NCBI GenBank assembly: GCA_016722655.1
Contig: JADKIR010000004.1
Location: forward strand, 434,001 to 498,000
Direction: 5' to 3'
Origin: Cytophagaceae bacterium
GTDB lineage: Bacteria > Bacteroidota > Bacteroidia > Cytophagales > Spirosomataceae
Length of the DNA stretch: 64,000 nucleotides
The notes below the pieces were generated by a model. That model ran no database searches. It saw only the letters and a list, made by a program, of their open reading frames with translations, and was not told the DNA's origin. Positions 19,248 through 29,023 of this stretch are shown here, piece after piece. A program made the translations under genes and the position numbers. How positions within the stretch are numbered: the stretch's first letter is position 1; every line of letters begins with the position of its first letter.

Positions 19248-19275
19248 GAGGATTTTCACAAAATCCTCATTTTTT
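19248..19275 (+). terminator. Rho-independent terminator after kduI
   Basis: A perfect 9-bp stem (GAGGATTTT / AAAATCCTC) with a 3-nt loop is followed by ATTTTTT. It lies between kduI and the pectinase gene, suggesting that the latter has its own promoter or depends on readthrough. Confidence 0.8.
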
Positions 19276-19293
19276 ACTTTTTCCTATTTTACT

Positions 19294-21627
19294 ATGCGTA
19301 ATCTGGCAATTCTATTCAGTTTCATATTATTTGGTTTCACTATTTCTGAACCCAAAGTTAGAATCTTCATGATTGGAGACTCAACCATGGCCAACAAAAA
19401 TCCATACGATGCCCCTGAAACAGGCTGGGGAATGGTGTTTGGGGAAAACTTTACTGATGTAGTAGAAATTCAAAACTTTGCCCTAAACGGAAGAAGCACC
19501 AAATCATTCAGAAATGAAGGACACTGGAACAAGGTTTTTAGTCAATTACAGAAAGGAGATTATGTTTTTATTCAATTTGGACACAACGACCAGAAAATTT
19601 CCGACACTACAAAATATGCTGACCCGCAAGTGGCCTACAGAGCCAATCTGCTCAGATATATTGCCGAAACTAAATCAAAAGGAGCCATCCCTGTTATACT
19701 CACTCCGATGATGCGTCGGAAGTTTGATGAAGAGGGAAAATTTGTGGATCAACATGGCGAATACCCTCAGGTAGTGAAGGAAGTGGCCAAAGAAACCGGT
19801 GTCCAACTCATTGACATGCATGTTCTGAGTAGAAAATTGATAGAAAGCCTCGGAATTGAAGCCTCTAAAGATATATTTATGCACATCAAACCCGGGGTTT
19901 TTAGAAAATTTCCTAAAGGTATCGAAGATAACACTCATCTTTCCCCATTTGGAGCACGTAAAATGGCAGCATTGGTTGCTGAGGATCTGATGACACAATC
20001 TCTTCCGCTCAGAAACTGGCTCAAAAAATCGGTTTACCCTGAAACTTTTGAATATCAGCTGCCTAAAATCAATACGCCGGCATTTACGAAAGACACTTTC
20101 AATATCACAAAATACGGTGCCAAAGCCGATGGCCTGTTTTTGAATACCGAAATCATCCAAAACTGTATCAATCTGGCCTCTGAAAAAGGAGGCACGGTAA
20201 TGATTCCGTCTGGATTATGGGTTACGGGGCCTATTGTGCTCAAAAGCGGCGTAAACCTCCATCTGGCAAAAGGCTGTGTGTTACAATTTTCTGATGACCG
20301 AAATCAGTACCCGGTGATCGAAACCACATGGGAGGGAAATGTAGCCTACCGTTGTCAGGCACCCATTTCGGCAGTAAAACAGCAAAATATTGCCATAACT
20401 GGACAAGGCCACATGGATGGAGCAGGTCAGGTATGGAAACAGGTGAAAAAGTCGAAACTTACCGAAACACAGTGGAAAAAACTCGTGGAATCTGGTGGAG
20501 TTTTGAATGATAAAAAAGACGCTTGGTATCCATCAGAACAGTCAAGATATGGGAATGAAAATATGGAGTGGTCCAACAAAAAAGTGGAAGGAAAAACACT
20601 TGAAGATTACCAAAAAATCAGAGACTTTTTGAGACCTAATATGATAAGCCTCACTTCTTGCCGCAATGTTTTGATAGAAGGAGTAAGTATGCTAAACTCT
20701 CCAGCATGGACCCTCCATCCGCTTATGTGTGAGCATATTACAATCAGAAATGTTAACATAAAAAACCCATGGTTTGGTCAAAACAATGACGCTCTGGATC
20801 TGGAATCTTGCTCTGAGGGACTGGTAGAAGGCTGCACATTTGACACCGGTGACGATGCCATTTGCATAAAATCGGGTAAAGACGAACAAGGCCGTAAACG
20901 TGGTAAACCCACCCAAAATATTATTGTTAGAAACAACACCGTATATCATGGCCATGGTGGCTTTGTGATAGGCAGCGAGATGTCGGGCGGAGTAAAAAAC
21001 CTGTATGTCAACAATTGCAACTTTTTGGGTACCGATATCGGATTAAGATTCAAAACCAAACGTGACCGTGGTGGAATAGTTGAAAATATCTATATTTCTG
21101 ATATTCAAATGAATAATATACCGGGCGAAGCGATTCTCTTTGATATGTATTATGAAGCCAAAGATCCTGTGCCACTCGAGGGAGAAAAAAATACCTTACC
21201 CGAAATTAAATCCATGCCGGTCAATGAGGGTACCCCGTCATTCCGTAAATTTTACATCGAAAACGTAAACTGTTGGCAAGCAGAAACCGCTGTTATATTT
21301 CGGGGGCTTCCGGAAATGAACATAAAAGACATTTCTCTGAAAAACTCATCCTTTACTGCCAACAAGGGCTTGCTATGTGTAGAAGCCGAAAACATAACTT
21401 TTGAAAATGTGAATATTATTACGAAAGAAAACCAACTAGGCACTATTCAGAATTCTAAAAACTTGGTTTTCAATAGTTTAAAATTTGGAAAAAACATTGA
21501 AACCGTTTTCGAAATCACTGGTAACCAAAACAAAAATATCAGATATTCGAAACCTCTTTCTCAGCCAAAATCGAAATTGGCGATTTTTAGTAATGGAGCT
21601 AAACCCAATGATTTAAAACTGAAATAA
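19294..21627 (+). CDS. Fused CE12-like rhamnogalacturonan acetylesterase and GH28 polygalacturonase
   Basis: A 777-residue exported protein with a signal-peptide-like N-terminus. Residues about 20-245 form an SGNH esterase of the rhamnogalacturonan acetylesterase type: GDST with nucleophile S30, NGRSTKSF, GHND, and DNTHLSPFG carrying the catalytic Asp/His. After a short linker, residues about 265-690 form a GH28 parallel beta-helix: QNNDALDLES (D499), TGDDAI (D520/D521), GHGG (H554) and RFKTKRDRGG (R585, K587), which cover the usual GH28 catalytic set. It would deacetylate and hydrolyse pectin chains outside the cytoplasm, feeding the KduI/KduD route next to it. One gene carries both activities. 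Confidence 0.92.
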   Translation: MRNLAILFSFILFGFTISEPKVRIFMIGDSTMANKNPYDAPETGWGMVFGENFTDVVEIQNFALNGRSTKSFRNEGHWNKVFSQLQKGDYVFIQFGHNDQKISDTTKYADPQVAYRANLLRYIAETKSKGAIPVILTPMMRRKFDEEGKFVDQHGEYPQVVKEVAKETGVQLIDMHVLSRKLIESLGIEASKDIFMHIKPGVFRKFPKGIEDNTHLSPFGARKMAALVAEDLMTQSLPLRNWLKKSVYPETFEYQLPKINTPAFTKDTFNITKYGAKADGLFLNTEIIQNCINLASEKGGTVMIPSGLWVTGPIVLKSGVNLHLAKGCVLQFSDDRNQYPVIETTWEGNVAYRCQAPISAVKQQNIAITGQGHMDGAGQVWKQVKKSKLTETQWKKLVESGGVLNDKKDAWYPSEQSRYGNENMEWSNKKVEGKTLEDYQKIRDFLRPNMISLTSCRNVLIEGVSMLNSPAWTLHPLMCEHITIRNVNIKNPWFGQNNDALDLESCSEGLVEGCTFDTGDDAICIKSGKDEQGRKRGKPTQNIIVRNNTVYHGHGGFVIGSEMSGGVKNLYVNNCNFLGTDIGLRFKTKRDRGGIVENIYISDIQMNNIPGEAILFDMYYEAKDPVPLEGEKNTLPEIKSMPVNEGTPSFRKFYIENVNCWQAETAVIFRGLPEMNIKDISLKNSSFTANKGLLCVEAENITFENVNIITKENQLGTIQNSKNLVFNSLKFGKNIETVFEITGNQNKNIRYSKPLSQPKSKLAIFSNGAKPNDLKLK

Positions 21628-21653
21628 TTGAAAAACATTAATTTTCAATTATT
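21623..21653. repeat. 12-bp perfect inverted repeat after the pectinase gene
   Basis: aataattgaaaa and its exact reverse complement flank a 7-nt loop, starting at the stop codon of the pectinase gene. It is entirely AT-rich, so the hairpin would be weak, and no T-run follows at once. It may help 3'-end formation, but I do not call it a proven terminator. Confidence 0.4.
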
Positions 21654-21778
21654 ATAAAATTAAACTTTTTAAAGCTTTTTTGGGAACATTCAGGTTATTT
21701 TTAGTTTTCTAATTTTTTTTTGAATAAAATTGTTTTTATTTCATCAAAAAAACCAAATACCTAACCCATAATCTGTTT

Positions 21779-23167
21779 ATGAAAAAAGATGTTTCAAAAT
21801 ATACCATTTATGCGATTTTCATAACTTTGTTTTTCGCATCTTTGGTTTCTGTAATCCCCCACTTTACTAATCTGAAAATCAATGAATTAATTGCCTCCAT
21901 TTTTCGATGGGCATTTATTGCCAGCATGATATGGTACGGATATCAGAAAAAATCTCTGACTGCCTGGATCCTGATCAGTATGCTTATTGGTGCCGAGGTA
22001 GGCAATGATTTCCCTGAGTTTGCAGTAAACCTCAAAGTGGTAAGTAAGATTTTTATCAAACTTATCAAGACCATCATCGGGCCACTATTATTTTCAACAC
22101 TTGTAGCGGGGATTGCAGGACACTCTGATTTGAAACAAGTGGGTAGAATGGGCTGGAAATCTTTACTTTATTTTGAAGTGGTTACCACTATTGCACTTTT
22201 TATAGGTTTGTTTTTCGCAAACTGGATTAAACCCGGCGAAGGTATCATGCAAATGCCCGGCACCCATGAAGAGCTGCCACAGGCAACTTCTCAGACCTGG
22301 CAGGAAGTATTACTTCATATTTTCCCTGAAAACATAGCCAAATCAATAGCTGAAGGACAAACACTCCAAATCGTAGTTTTTTCAGTCTTATTCGGAATAG
22401 GTGTTGCGATGCTCAGCCATAAAAAAAGAGAAAAAGTTGTAGGAGCAGTAGAACTACTTTCTGAGGTGATGTTTAAATTTACAGCTATCGTGATGTACTT
22501 TGCACCATTTGCAGTTGGCTCGGCCATCGCAGTTACGGTGGGTCATATGGGATTTGAAGTATTAAAAAACCTGGCTTTGTTGCTAATGACTTTGTACCTC
22601 GCCCTTACCGCGTTTATTGGCTTGGTTCTGGTGCCGGTTATGCTTATTATCAAAGTTCCGGTTGTTAAATTTATTAAAAATATCTCTGAACCACTCTCCA
22701 TTGCCTTTGCCACAACCAGCTCAGAATCAGCACTCCCAAAAGCTATGGAGCAAATGGAGCGGTTTGGAGTTCCACGACATATTGTATCATTTGTAATGCC
22801 AACAGGTTATAGTTTTAACCTCGATGGCTCAACTTTATATCTGTCACTGGCGGCCATTTTTGTGGCACAGGCTGCTCAGGTTGATTTTCCTGTTAGTCAG
22901 CAAATTATTATGCTTTTCACTTTGATGCTTACCAGCAAAGGTGTAGCCGGAGTTCCAAGAGCCACTTTGGTTATTTTATTAGGCACTTTGGCCTCTTTTG
23001 GTTTACCCGAATGGCCCGTTTTGCTGATTATCGGGATCGATGAGCTTATGGATATGGCCCGCACCACAGTGAATGTATTTGGCAACTGCCTCGCTACCAC
23101 AGTAGTAGCCCGTTGGGAGGGAGAACTAGATGACGAAAAAATGCATACCGAGCCGGTAATTGACTAA
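21779..23167 (+). CDS. Dicarboxylate/amino acid:cation symporter (DAACS family)
   Basis: A 462-residue membrane protein of the GltP/DctA family. It shows the conserved re-entrant serine-rich motif (ATTSSESALPKAME), the substrate/cation loop NLDGSTLYLS, and the C-terminal DELMDMARTTVNVFGN that forms part of the substrate site. It would import dicarboxylates, glutamate or aspartate with protons or sodium across the inner membrane. It follows the pectinase after 151 nt and ends in a terminator. A link to pectin use is positional only; the exact substrate cannot be read from sequence. Confidence 0.9.
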   Translation: MKKDVSKYTIYAIFITLFFASLVSVIPHFTNLKINELIASIFRWAFIASMIWYGYQKKSLTAWILISMLIGAEVGNDFPEFAVNLKVVSKIFIKLIKTIIGPLLFSTLVAGIAGHSDLKQVGRMGWKSLLYFEVVTTIALFIGLFFANWIKPGEGIMQMPGTHEELPQATSQTWQEVLLHIFPENIAKSIAEGQTLQIVVFSVLFGIGVAMLSHKKREKVVGAVELLSEVMFKFTAIVMYFAPFAVGSAIAVTVGHMGFEVLKNLALLLMTLYLALTAFIGLVLVPVMLIIKVPVVKFIKNISEPLSIAFATTSSESALPKAMEQMERFGVPRHIVSFVMPTGYSFNLDGSTLYLSLAAIFVAQAAQVDFPVSQQIIMLFTLMLTSKGVAGVPRATLVILLGTLASFGLPEWPVLLIIGIDELMDMARTTVNVFGNCLATTVVARWEGELDDEKMHTEPVID

Positions 23168-23187
23168 TATTCAATAAACTATTATCG

Positions 23188-23230
23188 AAGATTCTGTTTT
23201 TATTTTACATAAAGACAGAATCTTTTTTTT
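23188..23230 (+). terminator. Rho-independent terminator after the symporter gene
   Basis: A 10-bp perfect stem (aagattctgt / acagaatctt) with a 17-nt loop is followed by eight T residues. The rest of the 320-nt gap to the next gene is AT-rich; I see no other feature in it. Confidence 0.8.
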
Positions 23231-23488
23231 AATCACCAACCAATTTTTTTTGTAAATAAATTAAGCTACATTTTTACCGCAAAATTGAATTCTTCGTTTT
23301 TTAGGATAATTTTTAGAATTGATTTTTAAATTGAAAAAGAATTAATAGGTCAAAATATTTTTTTGAGTCATTTTGGAATTTCCAATAAATTCACACTACG
23401 CATAAAAACAGGTTATTTTCACCGTGAGATAAAAGCAAATTTCGATATTTCAGAATTTTCTTTTTTCTGAAACTATAAACCCTAAACT

Positions 23489-24379
23489 ATGGATAGAAAG
23501 TTATTGATTTTGGTTAATCCTCACTCGGGAAACAAAAAGGGTTTAAAAATTTCCCAAAAACTCAAAAGTTTCCTCGACACGGAAAATATTGGATACAAAG
23601 AAGTTATCAGCGAAAGAATTGGTTATTTCAGTGAATGGATTCCAAATAATCCTATCTATGGATATGAATTGATGGTTGTGATTGGTGGAGATGGCAGCCT
23701 CAATGAAATCATAAACGTAATTTTTAAAAATCAAATTTCAGAATATCCTCCTTTATACCTTTTGCCCGCCGGGAGTGGCAATTCGCTTAATCATGACTTT
23801 AAAAATCTGGATTTAGATAAATCAATCAGAAATATATTAAAGCCCAAAATTGAATACATCGATTTGATAGAAATTCGGTCAAGCAAAGGAACACTTTATG
23901 CTTTTAATGCCATTGGTTGGGGAATGGTGGCAGCTATTAACAAATCATCAGATAAACTTAGATGGATGGGTGGAGCCCGATATGCTGTGAGTGCGATTTA
24001 TCATATTTTCAAAAATCCTGAATATTTTGCCAGAATATCATTCGAAAATGTAAGAGCCGAACAAGGCTTGACTTTTGTGATGATTATGAATACCATGCAT
24101 ACCGGAAAGTCGATGAAAATGGCTCCAAACGCCGACCTTCGTGATGGGCTATTGGATATTCTAATTGTCAAAAAACAACCATTTTATAGATTCCTGACCC
24201 TTTTCCCGACTATTTTTTCCGGAAAACATATTCTTTCTCCGTTTGTTCAATATTTTCATGCAGACCGCATAAGCATTTCTTCGCCCAATACTTTTCTGGT
24301 TGTTGATGGTGAGCAATATGATCCGGGAAATTTTGAAGTTTTGATTCACAAACAAAAAATAAAATTATTGATACCTTAA
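23489..24379 (+). CDS. Diacylglycerol/lipid kinase family protein (YegS/DagK-like)
   Basis: A 296-residue protein with the DAGK catalytic domain: N-terminal ILVNPHSGNKKG nucleotide-binding segment, GGDGSLNEI (about residues 70-78), and the LPAGSGNSLNHDF motif. The C-terminal half is the usual beta-sandwich ending in FLVVDGEQY. Such enzymes phosphorylate diacylglycerol or related lipids with ATP at the membrane inner face. Length is typical. It stands alone, with 321 nt upstream and 72 nt downstream. The lipid substrate cannot be assigned. Confidence 0.88.
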   Translation: MDRKLLILVNPHSGNKKGLKISQKLKSFLDTENIGYKEVISERIGYFSEWIPNNPIYGYELMVVIGGDGSLNEIINVIFKNQISEYPPLYLLPAGSGNSLNHDFKNLDLDKSIRNILKPKIEYIDLIEIRSSKGTLYAFNAIGWGMVAAINKSSDKLRWMGGARYAVSAIYHIFKNPEYFARISFENVRAEQGLTFVMIMNTMHTGKSMKMAPNADLRDGLLDILIVKKQPFYRFLTLFPTIFSGKHILSPFVQYFHADRISISSPNTFLVVDGEQYDPGNFEVLIHKQKIKLLIP

Positions 24380-24451
24380 TTGTACTATCAATTTTAGACT
24401 ACCATTTTTCCTCCGGAAAAGTTTATCCTATTTTTGCCAAAATTAATTTTC

Positions 24452-25369
24452 ATGAACCAAGCCAATAGTACTTTTTTTATCACTTTTGCCATGATTTCCA
24501 TGGGTTTTTTGATAAAAAAGTATGGTTATATTACTGAAAAAGAAGGAAAAATATTATCAAAATTTTTGATGCACACCACTTTTCCGGCATTAATGATTAT
24601 TTCGACCTCCAAAGTTGTAATAAAACCTCATCTTTTTCTCATTCCCTTGCTTTGTATTGTGCTCTCTGTTGTTATGATGAGTATCGCCAGGTTTGTTTTT
24701 AAAAACCGGCCTGACCACCTGAAAGGCATCTTTATGATGGGAGCAGGCGGGTACAATGTTGGTTTATTTGGCTTTCCATTGATTGAGGGGATATGGGGAA
24801 TCGAAGCCATGGTTTTTGCGGTAATGTTTGACATCGGAAATGCAATTTCTACTTTCGCAGGAGTGTACCCATCTGGTGCTTATCATGCTCATAAAGGCAC
24901 AGGGAAATTAGACATCAAAAAACTGATTATCAGGATTATTGCTCTTCCCCCGGTTACAGGAATGATTATTGGTCTAAGCATCAATGCATTTAATATTCCG
25001 GTTCCAAAAATCGGTTTTGATTTCCTGGAAATTCTGGCCAAGGCCAATAAGCCGCTGGTTCTTCTTTTGATGGGAATCTACCTGAGTTTTGAACTGAACA
25101 AATCTCAACTCAAAGACATCAGCAAACTTTTGATAATCCGATATACTGTTGGGCTTATCGCTGTGGCAGCAATCTATTTTGGGTTGGAGCCATCTCTGAT
25201 GCGAAATGTGCTCATTGTCTTGGTGGTATTGCCGTTGGGCATGACTATTTTGCCATTTTCTGATGAACTGGGTTACGACAGCCGCATCGCAGGTACTATG
25301 GTCAACGTGTCTCTGGTCATCAGTTTTATTTTAATGTGGGGTCTGGTTGCGGTTCTGGGATTGGTTTAA
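24452..25369 (+). CDS. AEC family (auxin efflux carrier-like) transporter
   Basis: A protein of about 305 residues with around ten membrane helices and the AEC pattern of two five-helix halves. Glycine/proline-rich motifs GAGGYNVGLFGFP and LPLGMTILPFSDELGYD resemble the discontinuous helices of this family. I choose the ATG at 24452. An in-frame TTG at 24434 lies within a possible promoter -7 element (TATTTTTG at 24429), which would make the leader very short. AEC proteins export organic anions such as malate; the substrate here is unknown. Confidence 0.85.
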   Translation: MNQANSTFFITFAMISMGFLIKKYGYITEKEGKILSKFLMHTTFPALMIISTSKVVIKPHLFLIPLLCIVLSVVMMSIARFVFKNRPDHLKGIFMMGAGGYNVGLFGFPLIEGIWGIEAMVFAVMFDIGNAISTFAGVYPSGAYHAHKGTGKLDIKKLIIRIIALPPVTGMIIGLSINAFNIPVPKIGFDFLEILAKANKPLVLLLMGIYLSFELNKSQLKDISKLLIIRYTVGLIAVAAIYFGLEPSLMRNVLIVLVVLPLGMTILPFSDELGYDSRIAGTMVNVSLVISFILMWGLVAVLGLV

Positions 25370-25503
25370 GTTTTCCAGAAAGCTAATTTTTGTAGAATAT
25401 TCAAAACTATTAAATAATTACTTTTACCCTTTACTGATTTCTCTTTTGATTTATCAACATTTTTTCATTTTTTGAGATATACTTTTTTTAACCAAGCCCG
25501 CAG

Positions 25504-26865
25504 ATGATATATTTTTTCGTACTATTTTTTGCTCTGACTATCGTCCGGAAAAACGTTAATTATAAAGATATTATCCCATGGCTAGACAAATACCTGACTT
25601 TAATACATTACATTATTATTCCATTAGTTTTAACATTTGATTTGTCTAATGGTACAAAAATGGAACATATTACCGACGTTTCATGGTTTATGCTTCTTTC
25701 ATTTGTAATGTATGTACTTTATCTTTTAAAAGAAAACAACATAGCAAGTCTCCTTTTCAAAGCCGGTTTACCTTTCTACGTAATCAATACTATCAATGAT
25801 TTTGCCCAATATTTCTTACCGAAATTTCAGGAAGAATATGACAATGTTTTTGACCTTTTCTTTCTTGGAGGGCTAATCTGGATGATTGCCTATGGCTTAA
25901 GTGCCCGTAATCAACTAAAAAACCTAAAAAAACAGGAGGAAAAAAATAAAATTGTAACCGAGGAAAATGAAAAATTAGACCTGCTGGTAAAAGAACGCAC
26001 AAAAGAAATTTTACAACAAAAAAATCAACTCGAAGATACACTTTCAGAGCTTCAAAACACTCAGAACCAGCTCATTCAACAGGAAAAACTTGCCTCATTG
26101 GGTGAGCTCACCGCCGGCATCGCCCACGAAATACAAAACCCGCTCAATTTTGTTAATAACTTTTCTGAAGTAAGTATTGAGCTAATAGATGAACTGAAAG
26201 AAGAGTTGGGGAAATTGACAATTCCTGAAGATTCTGCCGCCATTATTGACGATTTGGTGCAAAATCTTCAGAAAATATCGCATCATGGAAAGCGAGCCAG
26301 CGGAATAGTAAAAAGTATGCTGGAGCATAGTCGGACAAACTCCGGTGAAAAACAGGAAGTGGACATTAATGCCATGGCTGACGAATATCTGAGGTTAAGC
26401 TTTCATGGCTTGAGGGCAAAAGACAAAAGTTTTAATTCTGATTTCAAACTGGATCTGGCCGAAAATCTTCCGAAAATTTCGGCTGTGCCGCAAGATCTGG
26501 GCAGGGTTTTCCTTAATCTTTGCAACAATGCTTTTTATGCATGTAATGAACGAGCTAAGAAAAATGTAGAAAACGGAAATGCAGAGAGCTATAAACCGAT
26601 GGTTACTATATCAACCAAAAAAGTTGACGATAATATTGAAATAATAGTAAAAGACAATGGTTCGGGTATTTCGGAGGAAAATCTTGAAAAAATATTTCAG
26701 CCATTTTTTACAACAAAACCAACTGGGAAAGGTACTGGTTTGGGCTTGAGCTTGGCTTATGACATTATCACAAAAGGACATGGTGGGGTATTGGCTGTAT
26801 CGTCTGAAGAAGGAGTAGGAACTGCTTTTAGCATTACATTACCCTTCAAAAATGACGAATCATGA
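25504..26865 (+). CDS. Membrane sensor histidine kinase (HisKA-type)
   Basis: A 453-residue protein: about five membrane helices in residues 1-140, a coiled coil (about 140-195), a HisKA segment with phospho-acceptor His in AGIAHEIQNPLNFVNNF, and an HATPase_c domain with N-box (NLCNNAFYA), DNGSGI and GTGLGLSLAYDI. It autophosphorylates with ATP and would pass phosphate to a receiver. The gene overlaps the next kinase by 4 nt (ATGA), so the two are translationally coupled. A 320-nt stretch of the kinase core is almost identical to the neighbour. Confidence 0.93.
   Translation: MIYFFVLFFALTIVRKNVNYKDIIPWLDKYLTLIHYIIIPLVLTFDLSNGTKMEHITDVSWFMLLSFVMYVLYLLKENNIASLLFKAGLPFYVINTINDFAQYFLPKFQEEYDNVFDLFFLGGLIWMIAYGLSARNQLKNLKKQEEKNKIVTEENEKLDLLVKERTKEILQQKNQLEDTLSELQNTQNQLIQQEKLASLGELTAGIAHEIQNPLNFVNNFSEVSIELIDELKEELGKLTIPEDSAAIIDDLVQNLQKISHHGKRASGIVKSMLEHSRTNSGEKQEVDINAMADEYLRLSFHGLRAKDKSFNSDFKLDLAENLPKISAVPQDLGRVFLNLCNNAFYACNERAKKNVENGNAESYKPMVTISTKKVDDNIEIIVKDNGSGISEENLEKIFQPFFTTKPTGKGTGLGLSLAYDIITKGHGGVLAVSSEEGVGTAFSITLPFKNDES
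26221..26540 (+). repeat. Near-identical kinase-core tract, copy 1
   Basis: This 320-nt tract matches 28191-28510 with nine mismatches by my count, all synonymous, so 106-107 codons encode the same residues. Flanking parts of the two kinase genes are clearly more diverged. This pattern suggests gene conversion or a recent local duplication. Confidence 0.85.
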
Positions 26866-28829
26866 AGAATTTATTATTTTTCCTAATTTTTATTTCCTAC
26901 AATGGATTTTGTCAAAAAAACAAAACCGCCTTTTTAGATTCTCTGCAAAAACAATATAAACATGCCAAAACAGATTCTTCAAAAGCGGAATTTCTTTACG
27001 AAATAGTGACCAATATCGGTGATGATAATTTAGGGAATCTAAATAAGAGCCATTTTGATAAAGCGTACGACGCTTATAGAAGTAGATTGGATATTTACGA
27101 AAACCTTGAAAATCAACGATTATTTGAGAGAGTTGGCAAGGAAAGCGATATCAACGAAAGATTCAGGGCATCCTTTAATAATGACCTCTTTAACTATGCT
27201 GTGCTGATGGGTGCAACAGCAAACACCGAAGAGCAGTTGCATTATTTTAAAAAAGCGTATCAGATGGCAAAGGATAGAAATAATCTCTGGCAACAGACTA
27301 CCATTCTGAGTAATATTGCTTTTGCTTTCCAACAAAATAACAATCTTGACTCAGCCCAATTTTATCTGGATAAAATTTTTGCAAAACCTGTAGATCCATT
27401 CGGGGGATATTTTTTTTATGTTTTTTACCAATCTGGTGGTATAAGATTAGAAGCAGGCAATTATGAGCAAGCAAAAGGTTTATTCTTAAAAGGTATTGAG
27501 AATGTTTTGAAAAATAATTTTGATTTGGATATTGGCCTGTCTATTAACTATCTAGGTTTATCCAAAGCCTATCAACACTTAAACAAAAGAGATTCAAGTT
27601 ATTATTATGGGGTTAAATCGCTGAATATTTTAAAAAAAATCAGAGAAATACAAGTTGTAAAAGTAGATTTAGCGTCTGCTTATGAAAATATGTTCGAACA
27701 CTATCAGCGTTTTTCACAATCAGATAGTGCTTTCATATACTTAAGACTTGCCCATAAAGAAAGAGATGTTTTTACAAAGAGGACAATTTCAAATCTCGCA
27801 GATTTTCAACAAGTGCTTCTAAAAAGGCAACTAACGCTAAAAGATTTAGAGCGTGAAAAAATAGAAACACAAGGTCGAATTAGAATGTATATTTTAATAG
27901 CTACTTTACTCGTTTTTCTTGGGTTTGGAGCTGTATTGTTATACTATTATCTTCAAAAGAAAAAAGCTAATGTATTGCTGGCATCCCAGAAAGAGGAAAT
28001 CCAAACCACTTTACTAAAACTCAAATCCACCCAAGCCCAACTCATCCAATCAGAAAAACTGGCATCATTGGGTGAGCTCACAGCAGGCATCGCCCACGAA
28101 ATTCAGAATCCACTGAATTTTGTAAATAACTTTTCAGAAGTCAGCATTGATCTGATTGACGAACTGAAAGAAGAGTTAGGGGAAGTGTCAATTCCTGAAG
28201 ATTCTGCCGCCATTATTGACGATTTGGTGCAAAATCTTCAGAAAATATCGCATCACGGAAAGCGAGCAAGCGGAATCGTAAAAAGTATGCTGGAGCATAG
28301 TCGCACAAACTCCGGTGAAAAACAGGAAGTGGACATTAATGCCATGGCTGACGAATATTTGAGGTTAAGCTTTCATGGCTTGAGGGCAAAAGACAAAAGC
28401 TTTAATTCTGATTTCAAACTGGATTTGGCCGAAAATCTTCCAAAAATTTCGGCTGTACCGCAAGATCTGGGCAGGGTTTTCCTTAATCTTTGCAACAATG
28501 CTTTTTATGCTGTCCAGAAAAAATCCAACTTGCCTGACAAAACTGCCGATTACAAACCTTTGGTTACTATTTCCACTTCGAAAATTAGCGAAGAGGGAGA
28601 AGATTTACTGAAAATTATCATCACCGACAATGGTACGGGAATTCCGGATGATCTGAAATCCAAAATATTTCAACCGTTTTTTACCACCAAACCTACCGGA
28701 CAAGGCACGGGTTTGGGTCTTTCACTGAGTTATGACATCATCACAAAAGGCCACAATGGCGAAATAGAAGTTGATAGTCAGGAAGGTGAAGGCACCACCT
28801 TTATTATCAAACTCCCTCTGAATTCATAA
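26862..28829 (+). CDS. TPR-containing sensor histidine kinase
   Basis: A 655-residue protein. A signal peptide-like start (LLFFLIFISYNGFCQ) leads into a periplasmic region of about 320 residues with TPR-like helices. One membrane helix follows near residue 340-365 (MYILIATLLVFLGFGAVLL), then a coiled coil, HisKA (AGIAHEIQNPLNFVNNF) and HATPase_c (NLCNNAFYA, DNGTGIPD, GTGLGLSLSYDI). The TPR region probably senses a periplasmic protein or peptide, as in other Bacteroidota kinases; this is inference. The start overlaps the preceding kinase stop by 4 nt. Confidence 0.93.
   Translation: MKNLLFFLIFISYNGFCQKNKTAFLDSLQKQYKHAKTDSSKAEFLYEIVTNIGDDNLGNLNKSHFDKAYDAYRSRLDIYENLENQRLFERVGKESDINERFRASFNNDLFNYAVLMGATANTEEQLHYFKKAYQMAKDRNNLWQQTTILSNIAFAFQQNNNLDSAQFYLDKIFAKPVDPFGGYFFYVFYQSGGIRLEAGNYEQAKGLFLKGIENVLKNNFDLDIGLSINYLGLSKAYQHLNKRDSSYYYGVKSLNILKKIREIQVVKVDLASAYENMFEHYQRFSQSDSAFIYLRLAHKERDVFTKRTISNLADFQQVLLKRQLTLKDLEREKIETQGRIRMYILIATLLVFLGFGAVLLYYYLQKKKANVLLASQKEEIQTTLLKLKSTQAQLIQSEKLASLGELTAGIAHEIQNPLNFVNNFSEVSIDLIDELKEELGEVSIPEDSAAIIDDLVQNLQKISHHGKRASGIVKSMLEHSRTNSGEKQEVDINAMADEYLRLSFHGLRAKDKSFNSDFKLDLAENLPKISAVPQDLGRVFLNLCNNAFYAVQKKSNLPDKTADYKPLVTISTSKISEEGEDLLKIIITDNGTGIPDDLKSKIFQPFFTTKPTGQGTGLGLSLSYDIITKGHNGEIEVDSQEGEGTTFIIKLPLNS
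28191..28510 (+). repeat. Near-identical kinase-core tract, copy 2
   Basis: Partner of 26221-26540: 320 nt, nine synonymous differences by eye. It covers the segment between the phospho-acceptor helix and the N-box of the ATP-binding domain. Confidence 0.85.
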
Positions 28830-29023
28830 AAAATCTTTTTTGTATTTTTTCTAACCATGGTTTGATTTTCCAAAAAAAGAAATATTTTGATTTACTAACC
28901 GATGTAAAAACAATCTTAATATTTCGAATCTATTATTTTCCATCCTTTTCTCTTGATTATCAAGAAATTATTTTTACTTTTATCAACAACTGAAAATTAA
29001 CAAACCCTTAACTCTAATTGATT

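Noticed and set aside
21623..21653. AT-rich inverted repeat as a terminator of the pectinase gene
   Set aside because: The stem is perfect but has only A/T pairs apart from two, and lacks a T-run immediately afterwards; reported only as a repeat.
24434..24451. TTG start for the AEC transporter
   Set aside because: It overlaps a TATTTTTG promoter-like element, and the ATG at 24452 begins a normal transporter N-terminus.
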